Assembly (NCBI GenBank): GCA_008671135.1
Contig: RQAP01000006.1
Coordinates: 1 to 64,000, forward strand
Length of the DNA stretch: 64,000 bases
Source of the DNA: Collinsella aerofaciens
GTDB lineage: Bacteria > Actinomycetota > Coriobacteriia > Coriobacteriales > Coriobacteriaceae
Direction: 5' to 3'
Positions 16,838 to 26,397 of the stretch are shown here, in pieces. The notes beneath the pieces are model-generated. The model did not search any database, was not told the DNA's origin, and saw only the letters and a list, made by a program, of their open reading frames with translations. Numbering within the stretch: the first letter of the stretch is position 1; each line of letters starts with the position of its first letter. A program made the position numbers and the translations under genes.

Positions 16838-17625
16838 TGGAAAAACCGCACATCGATACAACCGCTGTCGAAGTGCCGGCCGACCTTGCGTCGCCGGCGC
16901 TTTACCGTGTCGATGCCGCGCACCATCCCCGTGTCGACCGTGCCGAGATGCTGCGGTATCTGGGTTACGGCGGCCAGCAGATTGAGCCCGAACTGTCACG
17001 ACGTATTGAGCTTGTCGTTGAACGTCTGGAACTGGACATTGAGCCCCGTGGCGTGCGCCGCGTGTTTGCCGTCGATGCCACGGGCGTGGACGAACAAAGT
17101 GAGCCTTGCATTCGCTTGGTCGGCACCAACGTTGAGCTGCGCGGTCGCGATATCTATCGCCACCTCAAAGACGCCCGCTTTGCCGCACTCATGGCATGCA
17201 CCCTCGGCATGGACGCCGAGCGTCGTCTGCGCACCACGGGAGCCCAGCAGCCCCTGGAGGGAGCCGTGCTCGACGCCGCGTGCTCTGCCTATGTAGAAGC
17301 CGCCGTTGAGCAGATGGACCAGCAGGCCAAGGCTGCGGCCGCCGCACACGGGCTCGCCGGCAACTGGCGCTTTAGCCCCGGCTACGGCGACTGCCCGCTC
17401 TCGGCCCAGCGCTCGATCGTCGATGCGCTCAACGCCACGCGGCTCATCGGCCTTACCGTCACGCCCACCAGCCTGCTCATGCCCACCAAGAGCGTGACCG
17501 CGGTGATCGGTCTGTTCGACGGCAAAGTCCACGACGCCCAGAGTCGCCCCACCTGCAATATCTGCCGCATGCGCGAGCACTGCCGCTTCCGCGCCGCCCA
17601 CACCACCTGCTATTCCAGCCACTAG
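16837..17625 (+). CDS. MetH activation-domain protein (separate gene)
   Basis: A 262-residue protein matching the vitamin B12-dependent methionine synthase activation domain, which binds S-adenosylmethionine for reductive reactivation of cob(II)alamin. Seen here are the N-terminal helical cap, the RxxxGY motif in RFSPGYGDCPLSAQ, the SAM-pocket segment TVTPTSLLMPTKSVTAVIGL, and a C-terminal cysteine cluster CNICRMREHCRF that is not part of the E. coli domain. In E. coli this domain is the C-terminal part of MetH; here it is encoded alone just upstream of metH. The cysteines might bind metal, which is inference. Confidence 0.9.
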   Translation: MEKPHIDTTAVEVPADLASPALYRVDAAHHPRVDRAEMLRYLGYGGQQIEPELSRRIELVVERLELDIEPRGVRRVFAVDATGVDEQSEPCIRLVGTNVELRGRDIYRHLKDARFAALMACTLGMDAERRLRTTGAQQPLEGAVLDAACSAYVEAAVEQMDQQAKAAAAAHGLAGNWRFSPGYGDCPLSAQRSIVDALNATRLIGLTVTPTSLLMPTKSVTAVIGLFDGKVHDAQSRPTCNICRMREHCRFRAAHTTCYSSH

Positions 17626-17634
17626 GAGCCCCCG

Positions 17635-20193
17635 ATGTTCACCCCGCTTATTACTCATAATTCGGATGGTGCCGCGCTGGCGGCGCCCGTCAATGCCGCA
17701 CGCTGCAACGGCGCTGTGTACAAGCCACGCACGATCGACGACCTGCGCATTAAGGACGATCGCCTGCGCGCCGCCATCGAGGGCACGGGGCACCTGCTGT
17801 TTGACGGCGGCATGGGCACCATGCTGCAGGCTGCCGGCATGAAGGCCGGCGCCCTGCCCGAGCTGCTCAACTTTGAGGAGCCCGAGGTTATCACCGATAT
17901 CCAGCGTCAGTACGTCGAGGCCGGCTGCGACGTGATCACCGCCAACACCTTTGGCGCCAACGCCCACAAGCTCGACGGTGCCGCCACCGTGGCAGACGTC
18001 TTTGCCGCGGCCGTCACCTGCGCCCGCGCGGCCGGCGCCCGCTACGTCGCCGGCGATATCGGCCCCATCGGCGCGCTGCTTCGTCCCTTAGGCACCCTCA
18101 GCTTTGACGAGGCTTACGACCTCTTTGCCGAGGAAGTGCGCGCCGGTGTCGACGCGGGCGTGGACCTCTTTATTATCGAGACCATGACCGACCTTGCCGA
18201 GATCAAGGCTGCCGTCCTCGCCTGCCGCGAGAACTCCGACCTGCCCGTCTTTGCCACCATGACCTTTGAGGAGGACGGCCGCACCTTCTTGGGAACGAGC
18301 CCCGAGGTCGCCGCCATCACCCTCGACGCCATCGGCGCCGACGTTTTGGGCATCAACTGCAGCCAGGGACCGGCCGAGCTCCGAGGGCTCGCCACACGTA
18401 TGCTCACCGTTACGGACAAGCCCGTTATGGTGCAGGCCAATGCAGGACTCCCCCACGTGGACGACGACGGCAACACCGTCTTTGACATCCAGGCCTCCGA
18501 ATACGCCAAGGCCGTCGCCGGCATGATCGAGGACGGCGTGAGCGTTGTGGGCGGCTGCTGCGGAACCACGCCGGCGCACATGGCCGCCCTGCGCACGCTT
18601 ATCGACAATCACACGCCCAGTCCGCGTCACCGCAAGCCCAGCATGTCGGTCACGAGCGCCCAAACGGTCGTGGACCTTCCCTGCGACGGCCACAAGATCG
18701 CCGTCATCGGCGAGCGCATCAACCCCACCGGCAAAAAACGCCTGCAGCAGGCCCTGCGCGACGGCGACCTGGACTACGTCGTGAGCCAGGGCATCAGCCA
18801 GCAGGAACAGGGCGCCGACATCCTGGACGTCAACGTGGGCCTGCCCGAAATCGACGAGGTCAAGATCATCCAACAGGCGACCGAACAGCTCCAGGGCTCC
18901 ACGCTGCTGCCGTTGCAGATCGACTCCACCGACCCCGCCGCCGTCGAGGCCGCCGTGCGCCGCTACGCCGGCAAGCCCATCATCAACTCGGTCAATGGCA
19001 AGCAGCAGATCATGGAAGAGATCTTTCCGCTGGTCGCCCACTACGGCACCAACGTTGTCGGACTTACGCTCGATGAAGGCGGCATCCCCGATACCGCCGA
19101 GGCCCGCTTTGCCATCGCCGAACGCATCGTGGCCGAGGCCGCCCGCTACGGCATCGGCCCGGACCGCATCCTCATCGACTGTCTAGTCATGACCGCCTCG
19201 ACCAATCAACGCCAAGCCGAGCAGATCCTGCGCGCCATGTCCCTGTGCAAGGAGCGTCTGGGCGTCAAATGCGCGCTCGGCGTGTCGAACATCAGCTTTG
19301 GCCTGCCTGCCCGCCCGCTGCTGGGTTCGGTCTTTTTGGCCGCCGCCTTTGGCGCGGGCCTGGACGCCCCCATCATGAACCCGGGTTCCAAGCGCTTTAT
19401 GGACACCGTCTACAGCTATCGCGTCCTGAGCGTTGAGGACGAGGGCTCGACCGGATACATCGAGCGCTACGCCGGCTGGACCGATCCGTATAAGATCGCC
19501 GCAAACCCGGCAGCAGCTCAGGCCACATCGAGTGATGCCGCACCTGCTGCAAGCGCCCCCGGCACCGACGGCAACGACGACCCGATTCGACGCATGGTCG
19601 TCTCGGGCCGCAAAGGCGAGATCGCTGCCGAGACCGAGCGCCTGCTGGCCGACCACGACGCCATGGACCTCATCAACAATCACTTTATCCCCGCCCTCGA
19701 CGAAGTTGGCGTCCTCTTTGACCAGGGCAAGTTCTTCTTGCCGCAGCTCATGGCCTCGGCCGAGGCCGCGCGCGTGGGCTTCGACACCATCAAGCGCCTG
19801 ATGCCCGCCGGCGAGATTGCCGACAAGGGCAAAATCTGCGTGGCCACCGTCAAGGGCGACATCCACGATATTGGCAAGAACATCGTCAAAATGCTGCTCG
19901 ACAACTACGGCTACACCGTCTTTGACCTGGGTCGCGACGTCGATCCGCAGGAAGTACTCAAGACCGTCAAGGAGCGCGACATCAAACTCGTCGGCCTCTC
20001 GGCGCTTATGACTACCACAGTCGTCGCCATGGAGGAGACCATCAAGCTGCTTCATACTGAGGTGCCGGGCGTCAAGATCATCGTGGGCGGCGCCGTACTC
20101 ACCCCCGAATACGCCAAGCAGATCGGCGCGGACTACTACGCCAAGGACGCCGCCGAAAGCGCTCGCATCGCCGAAGAGGTCTTTGGGCAGTAA
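17635..20193 (+). CDS. metH: cobalamin-dependent methionine synthase lacking the activation domain
   Basis: An 852-residue enzyme that transfers methyl from 5-methyl-THF to homocysteine. Domain order: homocysteine-binding (LLFDGGMGTMLQ at about 55; zinc cysteines in LGINCSQGP and GGCCGTTP), pterin-binding (IAVIGERINPTGKKRL at about 353), cobalamin cap (about 655-735) and B12 domain with the His ligand motif KGDIHDIGKNI. It stops after the B12 domain; the activation function is in the preceding gene. AGGAG overlaps that gene's stop. A roughly 45-residue N-terminal extension without clear function precedes the first domain, and a lower-complexity Ala-rich linker lies at about 622-645. Confidence 0.96.
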   Translation: MFTPLITHNSDGAALAAPVNAARCNGAVYKPRTIDDLRIKDDRLRAAIEGTGHLLFDGGMGTMLQAAGMKAGALPELLNFEEPEVITDIQRQYVEAGCDVITANTFGANAHKLDGAATVADVFAAAVTCARAAGARYVAGDIGPIGALLRPLGTLSFDEAYDLFAEEVRAGVDAGVDLFIIETMTDLAEIKAAVLACRENSDLPVFATMTFEEDGRTFLGTSPEVAAITLDAIGADVLGINCSQGPAELRGLATRMLTVTDKPVMVQANAGLPHVDDDGNTVFDIQASEYAKAVAGMIEDGVSVVGGCCGTTPAHMAALRTLIDNHTPSPRHRKPSMSVTSAQTVVDLPCDGHKIAVIGERINPTGKKRLQQALRDGDLDYVVSQGISQQEQGADILDVNVGLPEIDEVKIIQQATEQLQGSTLLPLQIDSTDPAAVEAAVRRYAGKPIINSVNGKQQIMEEIFPLVAHYGTNVVGLTLDEGGIPDTAEARFAIAERIVAEAARYGIGPDRILIDCLVMTASTNQRQAEQILRAMSLCKERLGVKCALGVSNISFGLPARPLLGSVFLAAAFGAGLDAPIMNPGSKRFMDTVYSYRVLSVEDEGSTGYIERYAGWTDPYKIAANPAAAQATSSDAAPAASAPGTDGNDDPIRRMVVSGRKGEIAAETERLLADHDAMDLINNHFIPALDEVGVLFDQGKFFLPQLMASAEAARVGFDTIKRLMPAGEIADKGKICVATVKGDIHDIGKNIVKMLLDNYGYTVFDLGRDVDPQEVLKTVKERDIKLVGLSALMTTTVVAMEETIKLLHTEVPGVKIIVGGAVLTPEYAKQIGADYYAKDAAESARIAEEVFGQ

Positions 20194-20218
20194 CACAACG
20201 GAAACAACCGAGCACCAA

Positions 20219-20256
20219 AACGTGCCGCACGCGCCACTTGCCACGTGCGGCACGTT
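20219..20256. terminator. palindromic hairpin after metH
   Basis: Perfect 13-bp arms AACGTGCCGCACG / CGTGCGGCACGTT with a 12-nt loop, 25 nt after metH. On the plus strand only GTTAG follows, so a plain intrinsic terminator is not certain. On the minus strand TTTT follows. Confidence 0.6.
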
Positions 20257-20301
20257 AGAATAGAAAAGACTATGCTCGTTTTGGCAGATAGGAGCGCAAG
20301 G

Positions 20302-21666
20302 ATGGCGATCACGCCCGCAGAAATCGCGGAAACCCGCGGCATGGTTGAGGAACAGAACCTCGACATCAGGACCATCACCATGGGTGTTTCGCTCATGGGT
20401 TGCGGTGACGAGAACCTCGACCGCATGTGCACGAAGATCTACGACCACGTGACGCACACGGCTGAGCATCTGGTCGAGACCGCCGAGAACCTCGAGCGCG
20501 AGTACGGCATCCCCATCGTCAACAAGCGCGTTTCCGTCACCCCGGTGGCGCAGATCGCCGCATGCTGCAAGGATGAGGACCTCACCCCCATCGCGCATGC
20601 CCTCGACCGCGCGGCCGAGACGCTCGGCATCGATTACCTGGGCGGCTTCTCCGCACTCGTCCAGAAGGGCATCGGCGGCGCCGACCGCCGCGTCATCCAG
20701 TCCATCCCCCAGGCGCTCGCCACCACGAGCCGCGTCTGCTCCAGCGTAAACGTCGCCAGCCTGCGCGCCGGTATCAACATGGATGCCGTGCTCATGGCCG
20801 CGCAGACCATCATCGATGCCGCTAAACTCACGGCCGACCAGGATTCCGTTGGCGCCTCCAAGTTTGTCTGCTTTGCCAACATGGTCGAGGACTCCCCGTT
20901 TATGGCGGGCGCCGTCCACGGCGGTGGCGAGGCCGACGCCGTCATCAACGTTGGCGTCTCGGGCCCCGGCGTTATGGCTGCTGCCTTGGAGACGCTGCCC
21001 GATTCCGCATCGATGATGGAGGTCGCCGAGAAGATTAAGCAGACCGCCTTTAAGATCACCCGCGCCGGCGAGCTCATGAGCCGCGAGGCCGCCCATCGCC
21101 TGGGTGTCGAGAAGGGCATCGTCGACCTGTCGCTGGCCCCCACGCCTGCCATTGGCGACTCCGTCGCACGCATCCTCGAGATCATCGGCGTGGGCACCTG
21201 CGGTGGCCCCGGCACGACCTGTGCGCTCGCCATGCTCAACGATGCCGTCAAGAAGGGCGGCGTCATGGCCAGCTCCAGCGTGGGCGGTCTCTCCGGCGCC
21301 TTTATCCCCGTGTCCGAGGATGCCGGCATGATCGCCGCCGTCGAGGCCGGTGCGCTTTCGCTCGAGAAGCTCGAGGCCATGACCTGCGTGTGCTCCGTTG
21401 GCCTGGACATGATCGCCATCCCCGGCGACACCCCGGTCGAGACCATCGCCGGCATCATCGCCGACGAGATGGCCATCGGCGTCATCAACAACAAGACCAC
21501 GGCCGTCCGCGTGATTCCCGCCATCGGCAAGGGTGTGGGCGACTGCGTTGAGTACGGCGGCCTGTTTGGCCGTGCACCCATCATGCCGGTGAACCCCAAC
21601 GCCGGCACCGTGCTTGCCCACCGTGGCGGACGCTTCCCGGCGCCGCTGAACTCGCTCAAGAACTAG
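20302..21666 (+). CDS. PFL family protein (UPF0210/DUF711)
   Basis: A 454-residue member of the PFL/UPF0210 family, whose fold is related to pyruvate formate-lyase but which lacks the glycyl-radical machinery. The family start NLDIRTITMGVSLM follows a short helical segment. Other family features are NKRVSVTPVAQI, the glycine-rich VNVGVSGPGV, and GTCGGPGTTCALAMLNDAVKKGG. Length matches the family. Start ATG has AGGAG 7 nt upstream. In many bacteria an ACT-domain partner (UPF0237) precedes it; none is present here. Its biochemical role is unknown. A large structured element begins 17 nt after the stop. Confidence 0.9.
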   Translation: MAITPAEIAETRGMVEEQNLDIRTITMGVSLMGCGDENLDRMCTKIYDHVTHTAEHLVETAENLEREYGIPIVNKRVSVTPVAQIAACCKDEDLTPIAHALDRAAETLGIDYLGGFSALVQKGIGGADRRVIQSIPQALATTSRVCSSVNVASLRAGINMDAVLMAAQTIIDAAKLTADQDSVGASKFVCFANMVEDSPFMAGAVHGGGEADAVINVGVSGPGVMAAALETLPDSASMMEVAEKIKQTAFKITRAGELMSREAAHRLGVEKGIVDLSLAPTPAIGDSVARILEIIGVGTCGGPGTTCALAMLNDAVKKGGVMASSSVGGLSGAFIPVSEDAGMIAAVEAGALSLEKLEAMTCVCSVGLDMIAIPGDTPVETIAGIIADEMAIGVINNKTTAVRVIPAIGKGVGDCVEYGGLFGRAPIMPVNPNAGTVLAHRGGRFPAPLNSLKN

Positions 21667-21683
21667 CTGAGGGGGACTGGCGA

Positions 21684-21817
21684 GGAGCCCCGGGGAGGGC
21701 AAATATATAAGGTCGCCTGCTCGGACAGTCCTGACTCGCACGGAGAGCACATTAAGTGCTCTCCGGCTCGTGCGGAACTCGCGATCGACCTTATATATTT
21801 GCCCTCCCCGGGGCTCC
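21684..21817 (+). ncRNA. structured element E1: 32-bp perfect stem with conserved core
   Basis: Perfect 32-nt arms start GGAGCCCCGGGG and end AAGGTCG. The 70-nt interior has TCGGACAGTCCTG, a 9-bp hairpin GGAGAGCAC-ATTAA-GTGCTCTCC, and CGTGCGGAACTC. The same interior blocks, at identical spacing around the hairpin, recur at 37171-37313. AGTCC can pair with GGAACT across the hairpin. It lies directly after the PFL gene on its sense strand. Whether it is a 3' UTR RNA, an sRNA or a DNA element is not known. Confidence 0.6.
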
Positions 21818-21982
21818 CGCACAACGGGACCTCGGTTGAGTTCTATCCCGGTTGCAGTTGCTTCGCTCCTGCACTACATGGTCGATACGGCGGTTTGGCG
21901 TTGGATCGGTTCTTTCTGATATATGCTGGTTGCGGCTTCTCTTTTGGGAGGAGTCGCTTTTTTGTTGTGAGGGGGATGGCCC

Positions 21983-22870
21983 GTGGCTGATGATTTGATT
22001 CGTTCTGAGCTGCTTTCTGCGGATTGGAATGGCGAATGGATGCGTCTGCAGGCCGCTCGGCATCGGGCTGATGATTCTTTTGAGTGGGATAAGCGAGCTC
22101 GGCATTTTCGTCCACTGGAGACTGCCCCGTATGCTCGGGATTTTATAAAGCTGTTGGCGCTTGAGCCCGGCGAGTCGGTGCTCGATATGGGATGTGGGGC
22201 TGGGTCGATTGCTATTCCGCTTGCTCAGGCTGGGCATTCCGTGATTGCTGCCGACTTCTCTTCTGCTATGTTGGGCACGCTTGATGCTGGTATTGAGTAC
22301 TATGGGCTCGAGGATCGCATTACACCGCTTGAGCTTGCTTGGGATGATGATTGGGATCTGGTTGGGCCGGTTGCCAAGGCTGTTGATGTTGCCTTTGCCA
22401 GTCGCTCTGTCACCACGACCAATCTAAAAGGTGCGCTTACCAAGCTTGATCGAACGGCTCGTCGGCGTTGTGCTGTCACAATGGTCGCCAACTCCAGCCC
22501 GCGCTATGACCTGCACTTGATGAACGCCATCGGCGCCTCGGTTACCTGCAGCAATGGCTTTGTGTACGCCTTCAACATCCTTATTCAGATGGGTGCGTTG
22601 CCGCAGGTTACGTACTTTGAATCGCCCCGTCGCGATACCTTCGATAGCCTTGAAGCGGGCGTGGCAGACTTTTCCCGCATGCTTGAGCATGGCAACGAGG
22701 ATAAGATCGACTGTCTGCGCGACTATATCGCTCAACACATGATTGAGAACCCCCATGCCGGCGAGCCGGGATCCAAGGGCGTACCGCAGGGGCGCTATAT
22801 GCTCGACCATGTCCGCAAGGTTCGTTGGGCGTTTATTGCATGGGAGCCGGTCTCTGCGCCCAGCTCATAG
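21983..22870 (+). CDS. class I SAM-dependent methyltransferase
   Basis: A 295-residue Rossmann-fold methyltransferase. Motif I is VLDMGCGAGSIAIPLA (about 65-80), followed by VIAADFSSAML (motif II acidic loop) and a C-terminal region with MIENPHAGEP and VRKVRWAFIAW. The GTG start is supported by AGGGGG seven nt upstream. The gene uses many more T-ending codons than its neighbours and has a long T-rich leader, which may point to separate origin. The substrate is unknown. Confidence 0.85.
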   Translation: MADDLIRSELLSADWNGEWMRLQAARHRADDSFEWDKRARHFRPLETAPYARDFIKLLALEPGESVLDMGCGAGSIAIPLAQAGHSVIAADFSSAMLGTLDAGIEYYGLEDRITPLELAWDDDWDLVGPVAKAVDVAFASRSVTTTNLKGALTKLDRTARRRCAVTMVANSSPRYDLHLMNAIGASVTCSNGFVYAFNILIQMGALPQVTYFESPRRDTFDSLEAGVADFSRMLEHGNEDKIDCLRDYIAQHMIENPHAGEPGSKGVPQGRYMLDHVRKVRWAFIAWEPVSAPSS

Positions 22871-23028
22871 CCTGTTCGCAGCCCGCACCGCCCACTCACT
22901 CAGCATCCGCATTCTTTGCGAACTGGGCAAACGCGCTCCACACCGCGCCGTTCCTGCGCTATCGTGGGACAGCTCACGTAGATTAAGGCCCCGTCGCGGG
23001 GCGCCCCATACATAGAAAGCGAGAACCC

Positions 23029-23328
23029 ATGGCACTGACAGGAGCCCAGGTCAAGCAGCTTCGCAGCATGGCCCATCACCTCAACCCCGCCATCATCATC
23101 GGCAAGTCCGATGTCAACGAGGGCACCGTCGAGCAGACGGTCGCCTACCTGGAGAAGCACGAGCTCGTTAAATGCTCCGTGCTCGATGGCTCCAGTCTTT
23201 CCGCCCGCGAGGCCGCCGAGGAGCTCGCCGAGCGCTGCCACGCCGAGGTCGTCCAGGTCATCGGCCGCAAGTTCTCGCTGTATCGCGAGTCCTCGCGCAA
23301 GGACATCGAGAAGATCAAGCTCGTCTAA
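23029..23328 (+). CDS. yhbY: ribosome-assembly RNA-binding protein YhbY (CRM domain)
   Basis: A 99-residue CRS1/YhbY-domain protein, which binds pre-50S particles in bacteria. The signature is LTGAQVKQLRSMAHHLNPAIIIGKSDVN, including the GKxxVxEG-type turn, followed by HELVKCSVL and the C-terminal VQVIGRKFSLYR. Length and layout are typical. AAGCGAG upstream is a modest ribosome site. It is monocistronic, with a strong terminator 40 nt downstream. Confidence 0.94.
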   Translation: MALTGAQVKQLRSMAHHLNPAIIIGKSDVNEGTVEQTVAYLEKHELVKCSVLDGSSLSAREAAEELAERCHAEVVQVIGRKFSLYRESSRKDIEKIKLV

Positions 23329-23367
23329 GAGCCAATGATCCGGCGAGCCAACACATAGCAAGCTTAT

Positions 23368-23399
23368 GGGTGCCCAAGTACTCCGGGCGCCCGTTTTTT
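23368..23399 (+). terminator. yhbY terminator
   Basis: GGGTGCCC / GGGCGCCC with a 9-nt loop, then GTTTTTT. It touches the stop codon of the convergent regulator gene. Confidence 0.92.
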
Positions 23400-26397
23400 A
23401 TCGCTCGACCAGCACGCGATTGAGCCGCCCCTCCACCAAGCGCTCGTATAGGCGCCGCGTCTCGGGCTCGGGCACGCCATTGACCTGCTCCCTCAGGTGG
23501 TGCATATGCCCGCTGTACAGCTCGACGATATCGCGCCGCCGCCCCGCCGCACTGTAGACGCGCATGGCGCAGCGCACCATATCCTCACGCGCCGTTTCCT
23601 GTCGAAGCCCCGACTCCGCCAGCCAAATCGCCGACTGCAGATCGTTTTCTTCTAGAGCGGCATTTGCTCCCTTAATCATGCAATCGATGTACTTTGACTG
23701 CATAATGCGTCGCATACGCAAAAAGTAGGTGGGATTACAGCCATTGGGAACATACAGCGGTCCGGCATAAAGCTGCTCAATCTTAAGGCACAGCTCAACT
23801 AAATGGGGCCCGCGCGCACCCGTGCGATTTCCCAAAACCTCGCGGCTTATCTGGTCAAACAGCCGTACATCGGTCTTGACGTAGTCGCCGTTGAGTCCGA
23901 TGCATTCATTTTGGATGAGCACACATGACTTGCCATCCGGCGTCGGTCCCAAAGCCGACCGCAAGCGCGATATCGTCGAGTACAGGTTGTTGCGGGCGCT
24001 ATTGAACTCGGCATGGGGCCACAGCTCCATGGCCAGCGTCTCGCGGTCGACGAGCGCATCCATGCCCAGTGCAAGCCGCTCGGCAAGTGTCGCCGCCTTC
24101 TTGCGGCGCCACATTTTGTCCGTGATGGGAAATCCGTCGCGCTCGGCGCGAAACGCACCAAACATGCGAATCTCGATATGGTCGATAGTATCAACGGCTT
24201 CAACCTCGCCGGCCTGGAACAGGCGCTCGCCCTCTCCTTCCAAATCGTCGCGCAGCGAGTACCGCGACAGCTCGCGCACGGGAAGCTTCTTGCGTATCCT
24301 GCCCGCCGGCTCGCCCAGACAATGCATGGCAAGGCGCGCAAAGAGCCGATACGATGGCTCTAGAATCCCCGCACGATTCATGGACATCCAGGCCGCAAGA
24401 TCGCTGTCTCGGCCCGCACAGGCCAAATGCAGCGCCACCATCCAGGCCTCCGCTCCACCAACCTGCGTCTGGCTTATATCGAGCAACTCCGCTTCCTCGC
24501 GCACCGAAACCATCGAGGTGTTACGCAGATATGCCGCGCGCTCCAGCAGCAATGCGTTATCGCGCATGTACGCAATCGACTCCTCGGCAAGTTTGAGCAC
24601 TTGGACCGCACGGAACTTTGCATTAACCGGCCGTCCCTCTGCCAGCGACTGCCAGCCTTCTAGCAACAGGCCAAACAGCTGAATCTGGTTGTCGCGCATG
24701 CGCACGGCAAAACGATCGAGCTCGTTGAATGCCGCGTCGTCGGTTACCGGCAGGCCGGAAAGGAGCCGCCGTGCCGCCAACACCATGCGCACCCAGATAG
24801 CCATCGCCTTAAGCCCACGTACGTCGAGCGCCTCCCGCACCACCGTCATCTCGTCGTCGCGCTCATCGGTTCCCGCAAACGACCCGTCAAAGAGCTCCAC
24901 TAGCATGCTATCGGCCCGTATAGCAATCCCCGCGATGTCGAGCTCGCAGTCGTAGGCCTTGCTCGTTTTGAGCTGCTGTAGAACGCCGCCGTCATCTCCC
25001 CGCTCGGTCAGGCAGCGCTTGACCTCGATATGCGCGGACAACATATCGAGTGCGGTATGGGATGTCTCGATTTCCGGCACTGCCAGGTTCGTAGGAAGCC
25101 CAAGCCCGTTGTCCCCATAGCAAACAGCCGTCAGTGTCTGGGCCACCCTCCATGAAACAGGGTCTATTTCGCAGGCCGCCCGTTCGCCCCCGCGCTCGAT
25201 AACCGATGCCATATAGCGAGCGAGCTTTGTATTGGACACGCTGACCGCTGCCAGATATACGCCAAGCGCCTCGGTAGGCGTTGGCTCTGGAGCCGGATCG
25301 TCGGCATCGATCGTGCCCAGCGCTGCTCGGCAGATATCGGCCCCGTGCCCCGTCAGAGCAAGATCGACCCCATACTGCCCAGCAAGTTCAAGGACCGCTC
25401 CACGGTCCAAAAAGGCGTCCGCCAGGCCCATCGCGGCATCGCATCTGCCCGCCTTAAGCAAAATCCGGGCTGCCCTCGGAACAAGTTCGGGGCGAACCTC
25501 GGCCACCAACTTACGCAAACGCAAGCGCCCGTTATCCTCCGTGCCCAGACACGTAAAACTCCGCTCGGCGGGGTCCAAGCCAAAGATCGGGTAGTCGCGT
25601 ACAAAGTAGGACTGGTCGACCATCGACAGCCTCACCCCGCAAGCCTCGAGTTCTGCGATATTGCCCTCGCCCATCAAAACCATGAGACATGCCACGCAAA
25701 ACAGCGCATTATTGTCGAGCGAAGCCAGATCGGCAAGTGCCGCGCCATATACGTTGACAATCTCGTTTTCGAGCAGGCCGGCTACGTCGCCTTGGCCATA
25801 CAGACCCGTCTGCAATGCCGAAACGAGCTCGGGCACGCCCTGCGTGAGCTGATAGAAGTCGAGCGATGTGCTGATCGAAAACGCCGATGCCCACGCCGAA
25901 TACTCATAGGCATGCACCTTGAGCATCTGCGCATTGATCTTAACCGAATCGCCCAGCCCATGAATCAGCTGACGATTTGAAGGACGGCAGGAGATAAAGA
26001 CCCCAACCCCCATAGCGCGCAGGCCGCGAATCCTGTCGATGAGGTCTTCGGTATCGTGCTGATCGAGGTTTGGCACATTATCAATCGCGATAAGGGAGTG
26101 CGGTTTGTCTTTGAGTTCTTCGGTAACCACCTCGAGCTGCATAAACACCTCGCGCCCAATGGCGCGATCGGCCTCGATAATCCGCACGGGGCCTCGCGTC
26201 GGGTCGCATTTAACCTCATGGGTGTACTGCAGCAGCACCGAGGTCTTCCCAAACCCGTCGGGCGCATAAAGAACCACGATGCCGGCCTTTCGGCCCTTGG
26301 CGATAAGCTCATTCATCAAGCGTTCGCGTCGCACCATATAGCCTCCGCCCAGCGGCATCAGCTCGAGGTCGTCTATACCGCTCAAATCGTTTACCAT
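23398..26397 (-). CDS. large SARP/LuxR-like regulator: AAA ATPase plus winged helix plus BTAD
   Basis: A 999-residue multidomain regulator. Residues 20-330 form a STAND-type ATPase with degenerate Walker A APDGFGKTS (about 45-53) and LIAIDNV as Walker B. Residues about 330-730 are helical repeats. Residues about 735-815 are an OmpR-like winged helix (IRMFGAFRAERDG, ELWPHAEFNSARNNLYSTISRLRSAL), and about 835-970 a bacterial transcriptional activator domain. This inverts the MalT order by placing DNA binding after the sensor. Start ATG follows GAGGAG. It sits upstream of nagB on the same strand with 448 nt between. Target genes and signal are unknown; large regulators of this type are frequent in Coriobacteriia. 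Confidence 0.88.
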   Translation of the reverse strand: MVNDLSGIDDLELMPLGGGYMVRRERLMNELIAKGRKAGIVVLYAPDGFGKTSVLLQYTHEVKCDPTRGPVRIIEADRAIGREVFMQLEVVTEELKDKPHSLIAIDNVPNLDQHDTEDLIDRIRGLRAMGVGVFISCRPSNRQLIHGLGDSVKINAQMLKVHAYEYSAWASAFSISTSLDFYQLTQGVPELVSALQTGLYGQGDVAGLLENEIVNVYGAALADLASLDNNALFCVACLMVLMGEGNIAELEACGVRLSMVDQSYFVRDYPIFGLDPAERSFTCLGTEDNGRLRLRKLVAEVRPELVPRAARILLKAGRCDAAMGLADAFLDRGAVLELAGQYGVDLALTGHGADICRAALGTIDADDPAPEPTPTEALGVYLAAVSVSNTKLARYMASVIERGGERAACEIDPVSWRVAQTLTAVCYGDNGLGLPTNLAVPEIETSHTALDMLSAHIEVKRCLTERGDDGGVLQQLKTSKAYDCELDIAGIAIRADSMLVELFDGSFAGTDERDDEMTVVREALDVRGLKAMAIWVRMVLAARRLLSGLPVTDDAAFNELDRFAVRMRDNQIQLFGLLLEGWQSLAEGRPVNAKFRAVQVLKLAEESIAYMRDNALLLERAAYLRNTSMVSVREEAELLDISQTQVGGAEAWMVALHLACAGRDSDLAAWMSMNRAGILEPSYRLFARLAMHCLGEPAGRIRKKLPVRELSRYSLRDDLEGEGERLFQAGEVEAVDTIDHIEIRMFGAFRAERDGFPITDKMWRRKKAATLAERLALGMDALVDRETLAMELWPHAEFNSARNNLYSTISRLRSALGPTPDGKSCVLIQNECIGLNGDYVKTDVRLFDQISREVLGNRTGARGPHLVELCLKIEQLYAGPLYVPNGCNPTYFLRMRRIMQSKYIDCMIKGANAALEENDLQSAIWLAESGLRQETAREDMVRCAMRVYSAAGRRRDIVELYSGHMHHLREQVNGVPEPETRRLYERLVEGRLNRVLVER

